Below are positions 7,689 to 15,947 of a DNA stretch of 55,552 bases, one piece after another. The stretch is from the NCBI GenBank assembly GCA_959026535.1, contig CAUFMB010000010.1, forward strand, positions 1-55,552, read 5' to 3'. Numbering within the stretch: the first letter of the stretch is position 1; each line of letters starts with the position of its first letter. The notes under the pieces are model-generated. The model was not told where the DNA came from. It saw only the letters and a list, made by a program, of their open reading frames with translations, and ran no database searches. The DNA is from an uncultured Collinsella sp. GTDB taxonomy: Bacteria > Actinomycetota > Coriobacteriia > Coriobacteriales > Coriobacteriaceae. Made by a program: the position numbers and the translations under genes.

Positions 7689-9068
7689 GTGCGTGTGTTT
7701 GCTCGACAAATGACAGAGCGTATGAAGGCGGTGGCGGCAGCAGGTGCCGTCGCCGCCTTTTGGCTTGCCGTGTGGGTCTTCGCGGCGGCGCTGGTGGCAC
7801 AGCCGCTGATTTTGCCGGGTCCGGGTGCTGTTGTGGTGGCGTTGCTGCGGCTGGTATGCGATGCCGGCACGTGGGCGATTCTGGCGGGCTCGGGTGCGCG
7901 GATTCTAGGCGGTTTGGCGCTTGCCGCGGTGTGCGGTGGTTTGCTGGCCGGAATTTCGTCGCGCTCGCAGGCGTTTGTCCGCTTGGTGGCTCCGGCGCTT
8001 TCGTTTGTTAAGGCGACGCCGGTTGCCTGCGTGGTGGTCCTGCTGCTCATTTGGCTGGGGTCGGCGCGCGTGAGCATTGCGGCGGTCTTTTTGATGGCGC
8101 TTCCGGGCGTGTATTTTTCGCTGGTCGAGGGTTTGACGCAAGCGGATAAGCCGCTGGAGCAGATGTTTCGTCTGCATGGCGTGCGGGGTTGGCGACTGTT
8201 TTGTGCCCACACCTGGCGCGAAGTCCTGCCGTTTGTGCTTTCGTGCGCCCGCGCCGTGATTGGCATGAGCTGGAAGGCCGGCGTGGCGGCGGAGCTGATC
8301 GGCATGGCGACGGGCACCGTGGGCGAGCGCATCTATCAGGCGAAGCTGCTCATCGAGACGGCTGACCTGCTGGCTTGGACCGTGTTGGTCGTGGCGGCAT
8401 CGCGGGCATGCGAGCGTGTGCTGGTGTGGTTGCTGCGGGCTTCGGGGCCCGCGGCGTGGCGTGCTGCCGTGTGGGCACATGGGCGTGGTACTCGCGGGCG
8501 TTCGGGCGACCCTGCTGGCGCCGGCGCTGCGGCGGAGCTTGCGCTTGCCGTGGGCGATCGTGCGCCCTGGGCGCCGGCGCTCGACGGGCTGGTGCTCAAC
8601 GTGCCTGCGGGTGGGCGTATCTGTGTGATGGGCACCTCGGGCGTGGGCAAGTCGACGCTGCTTGCGCTGGCGGCGGGGGAGTGCGCGCCGTGCTCCATGG
8701 TGTTTCAGGATGTGCGCCTGGTAGAGGGCGCCTCGGCTTTGGATAACGTGCTGGTGTGCGCCGACGCGCGCGTGGACGCCTCGAGTGCCGCGGCCCTGTT
8801 GCGCCTGCTGGTGCCGGGGGTCGATGTGCATGCCCGCGTGGCCGAGCTTTCGGGTGGACAGCGCCGTCGTGTCGAGATTGCCCGAGCCCTGCTGTGTCCG
8901 GGCGGCGCAGTGATTCTGGACGAGCCCTTTACCGGCCTAGATACCGCTGCGCGCGACGCATGCGCCGAGATCGTGCTCGACTTGCTCGACGGCCGCATGC
9001 TGTTGCTTGCTACACACGATGCCGTCGACGCTCAGGCCCTCAATATCTCGGACATCATCACGCTGTAA
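7689..9068 (+). CDS. ABC transporter permease-ATPase fusion (SsuC-SsuB-like)
   Basis: One polypeptide carries both the membrane and the ATPase parts of an importer. Residues 1-250 are a SsuC-like permease with several hydrophobic segments and the EAA-like loop around EQMFRLHGVRGW. Residues 290-459 are an ABC ATPase: GTSGVGKST near 315, Q-loop MVFQD, signature LSGGQRRRVEIARAL, ILDEPFTGLD and the H-loop LLATHD. The stretch from Walker A to the Q-loop is only about 15 residues, against about 40 in usual family members, so the domain is compact. The GTG start at 7689 follows a GGAG 7-10 bases upstream and lies 3 bases after the lipoprotein stop. The fusion makes sense as an obligate partner of that lipoprotein. 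No frameshift is needed to explain it. Confidence 0.85.
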   Translation: MRVFARQMTERMKAVAAAGAVAAFWLAVWVFAAALVAQPLILPGPGAVVVALLRLVCDAGTWAILAGSGARILGGLALAAVCGGLLAGISSRSQAFVRLVAPALSFVKATPVACVVVLLLIWLGSARVSIAAVFLMALPGVYFSLVEGLTQADKPLEQMFRLHGVRGWRLFCAHTWREVLPFVLSCARAVIGMSWKAGVAAELIGMATGTVGERIYQAKLLIETADLLAWTVLVVAASRACERVLVWLLRASGPAAWRAAVWAHGRGTRGRSGDPAGAGAAAELALAVGDRAPWAPALDGLVLNVPAGGRICVMGTSGVGKSTLLALAAGECAPCSMVFQDVRLVEGASALDNVLVCADARVDASSAAALLRLLVPGVDVHARVAELSGGQRRRVEIARALLCPGGAVILDEPFTGLDTAARDACAEIVLDLLDGRMLLLATHDAVDAQALNISDIITL

Positions 9069-9088
9069 ATACTTACTCAGCAACAAAA

Positions 9089-9119
9089 TGATCCGTTTTC
9101 CTCCGTCCCCATGGGATCA
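9089..9119. repeat. Palindromic repeat of the TGATCC family
   Basis: TGATCC (9089-9094) pairs with GGATCA (9114-9119), around TTTTCCTCCGTCCCC. The same unit occurs at 22584-22614 and 22638-22668, and half of it at 45936-45960. It lies 20 bases after the ABC transporter stop. Confidence 0.7.
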
Positions 9120-9170
9120 GCTCTCTGCCGAGTTGTGGTAGAACTAGGGAACGGTTTTGAGGAGGTTGGC

Positions 9171-10091
9171 ATGCTCAATGCGATGATTTGGGCGCTTGCC
9201 TGTTTTGGCGTCGTCGCTGCCGATATTGCCCTGAGCGTCGTTTTGTTCTCCGCCCTTGGCGTCGCATCGGTGTTCATGGGTTTTTCGATCGATGATCTCG
9301 ACATCCAATTGCTTCAGGCCGTCGCGCAGACGGCGTCGTTTTTGATGGCGCTGCTATGGTGGCGTTATTTGTGGCCGCGGTCGTTTATCGCGCGCTGGCA
9401 AGGTGAGCGTCCGCTTGGCGGGGGAGTGCGTAGCGCGTGGAAGCGCATTGCCTGCGTTATCGTGATCGGCTTGGCACTGCAGGTGGTCGTTGGCTACGTG
9501 ACCGACGCCGTACTGTCATTGTTGCCCGAGGTCGCGGCCGATTACAGTGAACTTGTCGAGGAAACAGGCATGGGCGACACCAGCTATCTCGCCGTCCTGA
9601 CTACGGTGCTCGGCGCTCCGTTTTGCGAGGAGCTGCTGGTGCGCGGCATCATTTTTGAGTTTTCGCTCCGAGCGTTTAACCCGCAGTGCCGTTCGCTCTG
9701 GAAGCGCCGGCGCCGCGCGAACGCGCAAGACGGCGCCATGGTGCCCTGGGCGGCCCCAAGCACGTGGGGTATCGCCGCGGCAATCGTGCTGCAGGCGGCC
9801 ATCTTTGGCTTTATGCATATGAACTGGGTGCAGGGCTGCTATGCGGGCGCTGCCGGCCTCATTTTTGGTTGGGTGTTCGTGACCACCGGAAAGCTCCGCT
9901 ACACGATCCTGCTGCACTTTGCCTTTAATGCCGGGTCGTATCTCATGGGGCTGCTGTGGTTTGTGAACACGCCGTTCGACGTGGCAATTACGGTCGCGAT
10001 CGCCGGCGTGATCCTGGTGGAGGCAATGCGCTCGCTGCGCCAAGCGTGCCAGCAGAGCGCTGTGAGCACATCTACCGCATTCCCGCACTAA
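9171..10091 (+). CDS. CPBP-family intramembrane metalloprotease
   Basis: This is a multi-pass membrane protein of the CPBP (CAAX protease and bacteriocin-processing) family. Characteristic motifs are EELLVRG near residue 165, FGFMHM near 223 and HFAFN near 252, which supply the Glu and His residues of the active site. Hydrophobic segments fill most of the 306 residues. ATG 9171 is chosen because GAGGAGG precedes it; the open frame extends upstream to 9111 without a ribosome site. The gene stands alone and its stop overlaps the end of the convergent radical SAM gene by 4 bases. In other bacteria such proteins act in peptide modification or self-immunity; the substrate here is unknown. Confidence 0.9.
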   Translation: MLNAMIWALACFGVVAADIALSVVLFSALGVASVFMGFSIDDLDIQLLQAVAQTASFLMALLWWRYLWPRSFIARWQGERPLGGGVRSAWKRIACVIVIGLALQVVVGYVTDAVLSLLPEVAADYSELVEETGMGDTSYLAVLTTVLGAPFCEELLVRGIIFEFSLRAFNPQCRSLWKRRRRANAQDGAMVPWAAPSTWGIAAAIVLQAAIFGFMHMNWVQGCYAGAAGLIFGWVFVTTGKLRYTILLHFAFNAGSYLMGLLWFVNTPFDVAITVAIAGVILVEAMRSLRQACQQSAVSTSTAFPH

Positions 10092-12229
10092 TTGCGGCGT
10101 CCGCCTCCGTTGGCACCCTGACGCCCCTGAGCTGCACGGTTGCGCCCGGCAGTGTTCTGCGCGCGCGACATGCCGCTGTGCCCCTTGCTGCCCTTAGGCC
10201 CCTTGCCAGCGGCGCCACCGTGGGCCTTGCCGCCCTTCTTGCCGGTGCCGTGTCCGCCGCCGGCAGACGTCTCGCCCGGGCGTGGCGGCACGGGACGGAT
10301 CAGGCAATGTTTGGTGTAGCCGATCAGGTCGCGACGGCCGGCCTTCTCCAGTGCCTCACGCACCAGCTTGTAGTTCTCGGGCTTGCGGTACTGGATGAGC
10401 GCGCGTTGCATGGCCTTCTCGTGCGGGTCGCGCGCCACATAGATCGGTTTCATGGTGCGCGGGTCCACGCCGGTGTAGTACATGCACGTCGACATGGTGG
10501 ACGGTGTGGGGTAGAAGTCCTGCACCTGCTCGGGCATGTAGCCCATGTCGCGCACGGCTTCGGCAAGGTCCACGGCTTCCTTCATCGTCGAGCCGGGGTG
10601 GCTCGAGATCAGATACGGCACCACGTACTGCTTGAGTCCGTACTCGCGGTTCAAGCGTTCAAATTTACGGCAGAATGCGTCGTAGACAGCTCGGCTCGGC
10701 TTGCCCATCACGGACAGTACCGCGTCGCTCACGTGCTCGGGCGCTACGCGCAGCTGGCCCGAGACATGGTGTTCCAGCAGCTCGCGTAAAAACTCGTCCG
10801 AGGCATCGGCCATGGTGTAGTCAAAACGGATGCCGCTGCGCACGAAGACCTTCTTGACGCCCGGCAGCTGGCGCAGGTCGCGCAACAGCTGCGTGTAGCC
10901 GCTTTCGTCGACCACCATGTTCTTGCATACGCTCGGCCACAGACAGCGCTTGTTCTTGCACACACCGTGCTTGAGCTGCTTGTCGCAGGCGGGGCGGCTA
11001 AAGTTGGCCGTCGGTCCACCCACGTCGTTGATGTAGCCCTTAAACTCGGGATCGCGCGTGAGCAGCTCGGCCTCGCGCATGATCGAGTCGTGGCTGCGCA
11101 TCTGCAACACGCGGCCCTGGTGGAAGGTGAGCGCGCAAAACGAGCACTCGCCAAAACAGCCGCGGTTGGAGCTAATGGAAAACTTGATCTCAGCAAAGGC
11201 CGGCACGCCGCCTGCCGCGTCGTAGTCGGGATGCCAATCGCGTGCGTAGGGGAGTTCGGCAACCTCGTCCATCTCGTCGGTGGTGAGTGTTGCCGACGGC
11301 GGGTTCTGCACCACGTACACGCTGTTGGGATATGGCTCTACCAGGCGATGCCCGGTGATGGGGTCCATATTCTGCTGCTGCACGTTAAAGCTGCGGGCGT
11401 AGTTGAGCTTGTCGGCGGCAAGGTCGTCCCAGCTGGGCAGCAGGTCGTAGTCGTAGACCTCGTCGAGCGAGCTGGTGCGGTAGACGGTGCCATTGATATA
11501 GGTGATCTGATCGACGGGCAGCCCCGCGTCGAGCGCGTCGGCGATCTCAACGATCGCGTGCTCGCCCATGCCGTAGATGAGGATGTCGGCGCCCGAGTCG
11601 AGCAGCACCGAGCGCTTGAGCTTGTCCTGCCAGTAGTCGTAGTGGGCCAGGCGACGCAGGCTTGCCTCGATGCCACCGATAATGATGGGGGCGTCCTTAA
11701 ACGTCTGGCGGATGAGGTTGCCGTAGACCGTGACGGCGCGATTGGGACGGCGCCCCTCCTCGCCACCGGGGGTATAGGCGTCGGTGTGGCGGCGATGCTT
11801 GGTCACCGAATAGTGGTTGACCATGGAGTCCATGTTGCCGGCACTGACGAGAAAGCCTAGGCGCGGCTCGCCGAGCACGGTGATGCTGGCGGGGTCGGTC
11901 CAGTCGGGTTGGCAGATGATGCCCACTTTGTAGCCGTGCGCGTCGAGGACGCGGCTGATGATGGCCATGCCAAAGCTGGGATGGTCCACGTAGGCGTCGC
12001 CGCAGATGTAGACAAAGTCGCACTGGTCCCAGCCGCGTGCATCCATGTCGGCTCGACTGACGGGGAGGAATTTATCGCGGCTCGGACGCCAGGGGCGGAC
12101 GGGCGTCGCTTGGGAATGCTTGGTGCGGGCGACCGTGGCCTGCGCCTTGCCGCCGCGCTTTTGCTGCTGGCCCTGTTTGCCCTGCTGACTGCGCTGGTTG
12201 TTCTGAGCGTGCTGAGGCTTCTTTGCCAC
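10088..12229 (-). CDS. YgiQ-family radical SAM protein
   Basis: This is a radical S-adenosylmethionine protein of the YgiQ type (UPF0313), of unknown reaction. The cluster motif CFGECSFCAL lies near residue 350, after an N-terminal B12-binding-like region (FVYICGDAYVDHPSFGMA). Two further Cys groups follow (CDKQLKHGVCKNKRC). The C-terminus carries a family-typical domain and then a low-complexity Gly/Lys tail. The GTG at 12229 is chosen because GGGAGGGATC lies directly upstream on this strand; the frame is open back to 12400 but has no ribosome site there. The product is 713 residues. The N-terminus is Gln/Lys-rich and probably disordered. It stands as a single gene with a convergent neighbour on its 3' side. 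Confidence 0.9.
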   Translation of the reverse strand: MAKKPQHAQNNQRSQQGKQGQQQKRGGKAQATVARTKHSQATPVRPWRPSRDKFLPVSRADMDARGWDQCDFVYICGDAYVDHPSFGMAIISRVLDAHGYKVGIICQPDWTDPASITVLGEPRLGFLVSAGNMDSMVNHYSVTKHRRHTDAYTPGGEEGRRPNRAVTVYGNLIRQTFKDAPIIIGGIEASLRRLAHYDYWQDKLKRSVLLDSGADILIYGMGEHAIVEIADALDAGLPVDQITYINGTVYRTSSLDEVYDYDLLPSWDDLAADKLNYARSFNVQQQNMDPITGHRLVEPYPNSVYVVQNPPSATLTTDEMDEVAELPYARDWHPDYDAAGGVPAFAEIKFSISSNRGCFGECSFCALTFHQGRVLQMRSHDSIMREAELLTRDPEFKGYINDVGGPTANFSRPACDKQLKHGVCKNKRCLWPSVCKNMVVDESGYTQLLRDLRQLPGVKKVFVRSGIRFDYTMADASDEFLRELLEHHVSGQLRVAPEHVSDAVLSVMGKPSRAVYDAFCRKFERLNREYGLKQYVVPYLISSHPGSTMKEAVDLAEAVRDMGYMPEQVQDFYPTPSTMSTCMYYTGVDPRTMKPIYVARDPHEKAMQRALIQYRKPENYKLVREALEKAGRRDLIGYTKHCLIRPVPPRPGETSAGGGHGTGKKGGKAHGGAAGKGPKGSKGHSGMSRAQNTAGRNRAAQGRQGANGGGRRN

Positions 12230-12267
12230 GATCCCTCCCGGTGTTTGTATGCTGCACGTAATTGTAA

Positions 12268-12300
12268 CCAGTCTTTTTGGGACGGAGCTAAAAAGACTGG
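12268..12300. repeat. Perfect palindromic element with GGGACGGAGCT core
   Basis: Perfect 11-base arms (CCAGTCTTTTT at 12268-12278 and AAAAAGACTGG at 12290-12300) flank GGGACGGAGCT. The core matches that of the large repeat at 35535-35667 (GGGACGGGGCT), but the arm sequence is different. It lies upstream of the radical SAM gene. Confidence 0.7.
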
Positions 12301-12482
12301 GGGAGTACATGGGCTGGCGGATCGGCGTGCCGATGCGGGCGCCGTTTGTTTCCAGACTGTGTATCCCCGTGTCGAAGGAGCCGTCTCGCGCGCACGCCAT
12401 GTTGTCAATGGGTTACAGTATGAACGGCGGTTATGTTTCCGCCAACGCACGAGAGGGTCGTCAACAAGGAGGATGCACGACG

Positions 12483-13199
12483 ATGCAGCGTGCCAAACAG
12501 ATATCGGAGTCCATCGAACTGGGCATTATCCTGGCGCTCGCCGGCGGCTTTATGGATGTGTATTCGTACATTGGGCGCGACCATGTTTTCGCAAACGCGC
12601 AGACGGGCAACATCCTGCTTGTGGGCGTGAGCATCTCGGAGGGCAATTGGACACTTGCGGGGCGCTACTTCTTCCCTGTGGTGTCGTTTGCCGTGGGCAT
12701 TATGCTTGCCGACCTGGTACACGAACGGTTTGGCAGTGTGATTCACTGGCGCCAGGTGACGGTGTTCTTTGAAGCCGTCATCTTGCTGGGCGTGAGCTTT
12801 ATCCCCGGTGGCGGTTACAACCTGCTCGCCAACTGCCTCACCTCGTTTGCCTGCGGCATGCAGGTTGAGAGCTTCCGCAAGATACATGGTCACGGCATCG
12901 CCACGACCATGTGCATCGGCAACTTGCGCAACGCGCTGCAAAACGTGGACGATTACATCATCACCCACAGGCGCGGCTTTTTGGAAAACGGCCTGCTGTA
13001 CTTTGGCGTGATCTTTACCTTTGTGTTTGGCGCCGTGTTGGGCAACTGGTGTATTGAGCGCATGGGCCTGCACGCCATCGTCGTGGCGAGCTTGCTGCTG
13101 TTTGTCGCGTTTGCCATCATGTTCATCGACCGCGAGCGCGACTTGCGCTTACGCTGGAAGGTTGCGGCCGAGGCTTGGAAAGAGGGCTGCCGAAAGTAA
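12483..13199 (+). CDS. YoaK-family (DUF1275) membrane protein
   Basis: This small polytopic membrane protein belongs to the YoaK/DUF1275 group, whose members have about six membrane segments and no known substrate. The N-terminal signature is present: LALAGGFMDVYSYI followed by FANAQTGNILLVG. Several further hydrophobic helices and a GIATTMCIGNLRNAL segment follow. ATG 12483 is chosen because AAGGAGG ends 9 bases upstream; the frame is open much further upstream without a signal. The product is 238 residues, usual for the family. It is a single gene, followed by a palindromic repeat and a strong terminator. Confidence 0.88.
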   Translation: MQRAKQISESIELGIILALAGGFMDVYSYIGRDHVFANAQTGNILLVGVSISEGNWTLAGRYFFPVVSFAVGIMLADLVHERFGSVIHWRQVTVFFEAVILLGVSFIPGGGYNLLANCLTSFACGMQVESFRKIHGHGIATTMCIGNLRNALQNVDDYIITHRRGFLENGLLYFGVIFTFVFGAVLGNWCIERMGLHAIVVASLLLFVAFAIMFIDRERDLRLRWKVAAEAWKEGCRK

Positions 13200-13204
13200 C
13201 CGAA

Positions 13205-13233
13205 TGCGGCAAAGGGGCTGTCCCTTTGCCGCA
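13205..13233. repeat. Palindromic element with a GGGACAG-type core
   Basis: TGCGGCAAAGGG (13205-13216) pairs perfectly with CCCTTTGCCGCA (13222-13233). Read on the minus strand, the centre gives GGGACAGCCCC. It begins 6 bases after the YoaK-like stop. Confidence 0.65.
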
Positions 13234-13250
13234 CTGATCATTATTGGGGA

Positions 13251-13280
13251 GGGGACGGCCATCTCGGCCGCCCCTTTTTT
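13251..13280 (+). terminator. Rho-independent terminator after the YoaK-like gene
   Basis: GGGGACGGCC pairs with GGCCGCCCC around ATCTC, followed by six T. It closes the region before GC content drops. Confidence 0.85.
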
Positions 13281-13407
13281 GTAGTCTTAAGCGCTAAGGT
13301 GCATGTTTGTAATGACAAGATTTGACGTCAGCAAAGCGTGTTACTTGAGGCTATAGAATAAAAATGTCATCTTTCCAGCTATGATTATTAGTTAAGGGGA
13401 TGGACAT

Positions 13408-13757
13408 ATGTCAGAGCTTTTTATTCAAAATAAGACGACGGTAATCAAGTTGATAATCAAGGCGGAGAACTGTCCTCTTTATTGCTTTGTAGAGCCTTTC
13501 TGAGCAGCTATTCTATTATTAGTCTGGATGAGCCTTGCAACAATTTAGATAATGCTTCGATATCCTTTTTGAAGGTGGTGGTTGCACAGGAGATGAAAAA
13601 GCATAATGCCATTACTGCGGATCATGGACATGGTTTCGAACAATTTGCAGACTATGTAATACAGTTCCAGGAGCCAGAAAAAACTATCCAGCTCCTGAAT
13701 GTTGTTACGAACTGCTTTTTGCGATTTATTCGAGATGCTCTTCAATCCGAGCCCTAA
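13408..13757 (+). pseudogene. Remnant of an ABC transporter ATPase
   Basis: ATG 13408 after AAGGGGATG opens a 31-codon frame (MSELFIQNKTT...) that ends at TGA. In a second frame, from about 13434 to 13757, the late part of an ABC ATPase is readable. It shows a signature-like NQGGELSSLLLCRAFL, the Walker B and D-loop IISLDEPCNNLD, and an H-loop-like NAITADHGHGFEQFADYVIQF. No Walker A or Q-loop is present, so a large internal part is lost and the frame is shifted. The surrounding DNA is AT-richer than the neighbours, as expected for a decaying acquired gene. Its end overlaps the convergent LURP-one-like gene by 32 bases. That this is a relic is an inference from the missing half and the frameshift. 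Confidence 0.65.
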
Positions 13758-14265
13758 GAAGGGCAATGGCTGTAGGTATTCCAATTGCGGCGGCTAATTC
13801 GGCTTTATCCAAAACCTGTATGCTAAAGCACGATTGTTTATCACATTGAAGGACGATAACTGAAGATAGCTTCACTTCTCGTTGGCTGAATATATCGTAA
13901 TCTCCAAATAGGAAGTTACCTTTTATTGTGTAATTCGGTATGTTCGTTACGCACTTCATCTCAAGTCTGTTTAGACCATAATCGAACACCGCAACTTCCT
14001 TGTGTTCGATGATGAGCGCAACCCTGGGCATGTTGCTAAAACCACCGTCGACGACAGTGAAGAGTTTTTCATTTGCATCGTCATAAACGGTATATTTAAG
14101 ACTCAATAGCTGTCCTAGTGGACCCGTGAACCCATGTCTTTTGATGTTGAGGTTGTCTCCCGCTGGGTTGATGAGAGCCAGAGTATGCGGATAAGGGTTA
14201 CCTTCAATCGAGATTCGATATTCGTTTGTAGCCGTCTTGCTCGATTTAGGACCACTAGCCACCAC
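13726..14265 (-). CDS. LURP-one/tubby-like domain protein, function unknown
   Basis: The 179-residue product resembles the LURP-one-related (tubby C-terminal-like) fold. It has repeated beta-strand pairs such as LLSLKYTVYDDANEKLFTVV and RVALIIEHKEVAVFDYG, then a long C-terminal segment (AAAIGIPTAIALLRARI) that would be the central hydrophobic helix. Such proteins have no agreed role in bacteria; membrane attachment has been proposed for related scramblase-like folds. The GTG at 14265 is the most likely start, with a GAGG about 10 bases upstream. A minus-strand promoter with TTGACA at 14402-14407 and TACATT at 14378-14383 (18-base spacer) could drive it. GC content is clearly lower than in the housekeeping genes, consistent with recent arrival. 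The fold call is moderate. Confidence 0.6.
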   Translation of the reverse strand: MVASGPKSSKTATNEYRISIEGNPYPHTLALINPAGDNLNIKRHGFTGPLGQLLSLKYTVYDDANEKLFTVVDGGFSNMPRVALIIEHKEVAVFDYGLNRLEMKCVTNIPNYTIKGNFLFGDYDIFSQREVKLSSVIVLQCDKQSCFSIQVLDKAELAAAIGIPTAIALLRARIEEHLE

Positions 14266-14642
14266 GTGTCATCGCCTCGATCGAATTGGAACCGTCTTCT
14301 GCTTCGTGCGGAGAATTACGCTGTACGTTGCAGTAGATGCAGCTGCAATAACCGCATGGGCAATTTCTAACAAAATGAATGTATCTTTTTTATAAACGTA
14401 TTGTCAAACATATATTGCTAAAACAGAAACAATTTATAGACTGAGTCGGTCGTATTCTTTGGGCGATTGCTCCTATAATCTAGCCTTCGCTGCTGTCGGG
14501 AGGGAAGGACTAGGGCTCCGTTATTCTGTTGAAACGCTTTAACAATTTTGACGTTCTCACGCGTTTTTCGTTTCAAAAGCGTTAGGATGGGACTCATAGC
14601 GTGGGGCGTAATGGGTGCCCTGCACACGATGGGAGGCTATCA
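14266..14642. promoter_or_regulatory. AT-rich divergent intergenic region with candidate promoters
   Basis: No gene is supported in this stretch. On the minus strand, TTGACA (14402-14407) and TACATT (14378-14383) are spaced 18 bases, pointing to the LURP-one-like gene. On the plus strand, TATAAT at 14474-14479 points to fucO, but no good -35 precedes it. AACGCTTT and AAAGCGTT near 14532 and 14576 form an interrupted inverted repeat upstream of fucO that could bind a regulator. Confidence 0.45.
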
Positions 14643-15809
14643 ATGGCTAATCGTTTCGTTCTCAATACCATCTCTTATCATGGTTCCGGCGCCATCAAGG
14701 AGATTCCCGGCGAGCTTCAGCGTCGCGGCTACAAGAAGATCTTCGTCTGCTCCGACCCCGATCTGGTCAAGTTTGGCGTTACCGCTAAGGTGACCGACGA
14801 GCTCGACGCCGCCGGCATCGCCTGGAGCCTCTACTCCGAGATCAAGCCCAACCCCACTATCCAGAACGTCAAGGACGGCGTCGAGGCCTTTAAGGCCGCC
14901 GAGGCTGACGCTATCGTGACCATCGGTGGCGGCTCCTCCATGGACACCGCTAAGGCCATCGGCATTATCATCAACAACCCCGAGTTCGCCGATGTCCGCA
15001 GCCTCGAGGGCGTTGCTCCCACTAAGAACCACGCCGTGTTCACCATCGCCGTGCCGACGACCGCCGGTACTGCCGCCGAGGTGACCATCAACTACGTCAT
15101 CACCGACCCCGAGAAGGTCCGCAAGTTCGTGTGCGTCGACACCAACGACGCCCCCGAGGTCGCTGTCGTCGACCCCGACATGATGGCTTCCATGCCCGCC
15201 GGCCTGACCGCTTCCACCGGCATGGACGCTCTGACCCACGCCATCGAGGGCTACACCACCAAGGGCGCTTGGGAGCTCTCCGACATGTTCCACTTTGAGG
15301 CTATCAAGCTGATCAGCGAGAACCTGCGCGACTCTGTCGCCGAGGCCAAGTCCGGTCAGCCCGGCTCCGGCCGCGAGGGCATGGCTCTTGGCCAGTATGT
15401 CGCCGGCATGGGCTTCTCCAACGTCGGCCTGGGCATCGACCACGCCATGGCTCACACCCTGTCCGCTCACTACGATACCCCGCACGGTGTCGCCTGCGCC
15501 ATGCTGCTGCCGATCGCCATGGAGTTCAACAAGCCGGTTTGCACCGAGCGCCTGGCCAAGGTTGCCGTTGCCATGGGCGTTGACACCACGGGCATGAGCA
15601 CCGACGAGGCTGCCGACGCCGCTATCGCCGCCGTCAAGCAGCTTTCCGCCGACGTGAACATCCCGCACGTCTGCGAGGCCATGAAGGCTGACGAGATCGA
15701 GGTCCTGGCCAAGGACGCCATGGCCGACGCCTGCTTCCCGGGTAACCCGCGCGAGGCGACGCTCGACGACGTCATCGAGCTCTTCAAGAAGATCTGCCCG
15801 GCTGCCTAA
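14643..15809 (+). CDS. fucO: Lactaldehyde reductase / iron-dependent (group III) alcohol dehydrogenase
   Basis: The enzyme reduces L-lactaldehyde to 1,2-propanediol with NADH, the last step of anaerobic fucose or rhamnose use. The whole sequence aligns by eye with E. coli FucO: MANRFVLN at the start, GGGSSMDTAKAIGIIINNPE near residue 97, IPTTAGTAAEVTINYVIT-type central segments, MDALTHAIEGY with the metal-binding Asp and His near 195, and DHAMAHTLSAHYDTPHG with the remaining His ligands. The length of 388 residues is normal. ATG 14643 follows GGGAGG by 6 bases. No fucose or rhamnose genes flank it, so it may also serve general aldehyde disposal. Codon use is strongly biased, suggesting high expression. 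Confidence 0.92.
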   Translation: MANRFVLNTISYHGSGAIKEIPGELQRRGYKKIFVCSDPDLVKFGVTAKVTDELDAAGIAWSLYSEIKPNPTIQNVKDGVEAFKAAEADAIVTIGGGSSMDTAKAIGIIINNPEFADVRSLEGVAPTKNHAVFTIAVPTTAGTAAEVTINYVITDPEKVRKFVCVDTNDAPEVAVVDPDMMASMPAGLTASTGMDALTHAIEGYTTKGAWELSDMFHFEAIKLISENLRDSVAEAKSGQPGSGREGMALGQYVAGMGFSNVGLGIDHAMAHTLSAHYDTPHGVACAMLLPIAMEFNKPVCTERLAKVAVAMGVDTTGMSTDEAADAAIAAVKQLSADVNIPHVCEAMKADEIEVLAKDAMADACFPGNPREATLDDVIELFKKICPAA

Positions 15810-15947
15810 CATGGTTCGGCGGGCCCCTGCCCGTTATCGTGGCGGGCACAGTTCCGGGGAGCTCGATGGGTCATCTCGCTAGGTAAAAAGATGGTTCGCG
15901 GTGGTATTGTTGCTGTGGGTTTAATTCGATATGAAAGGGTGACTTTG

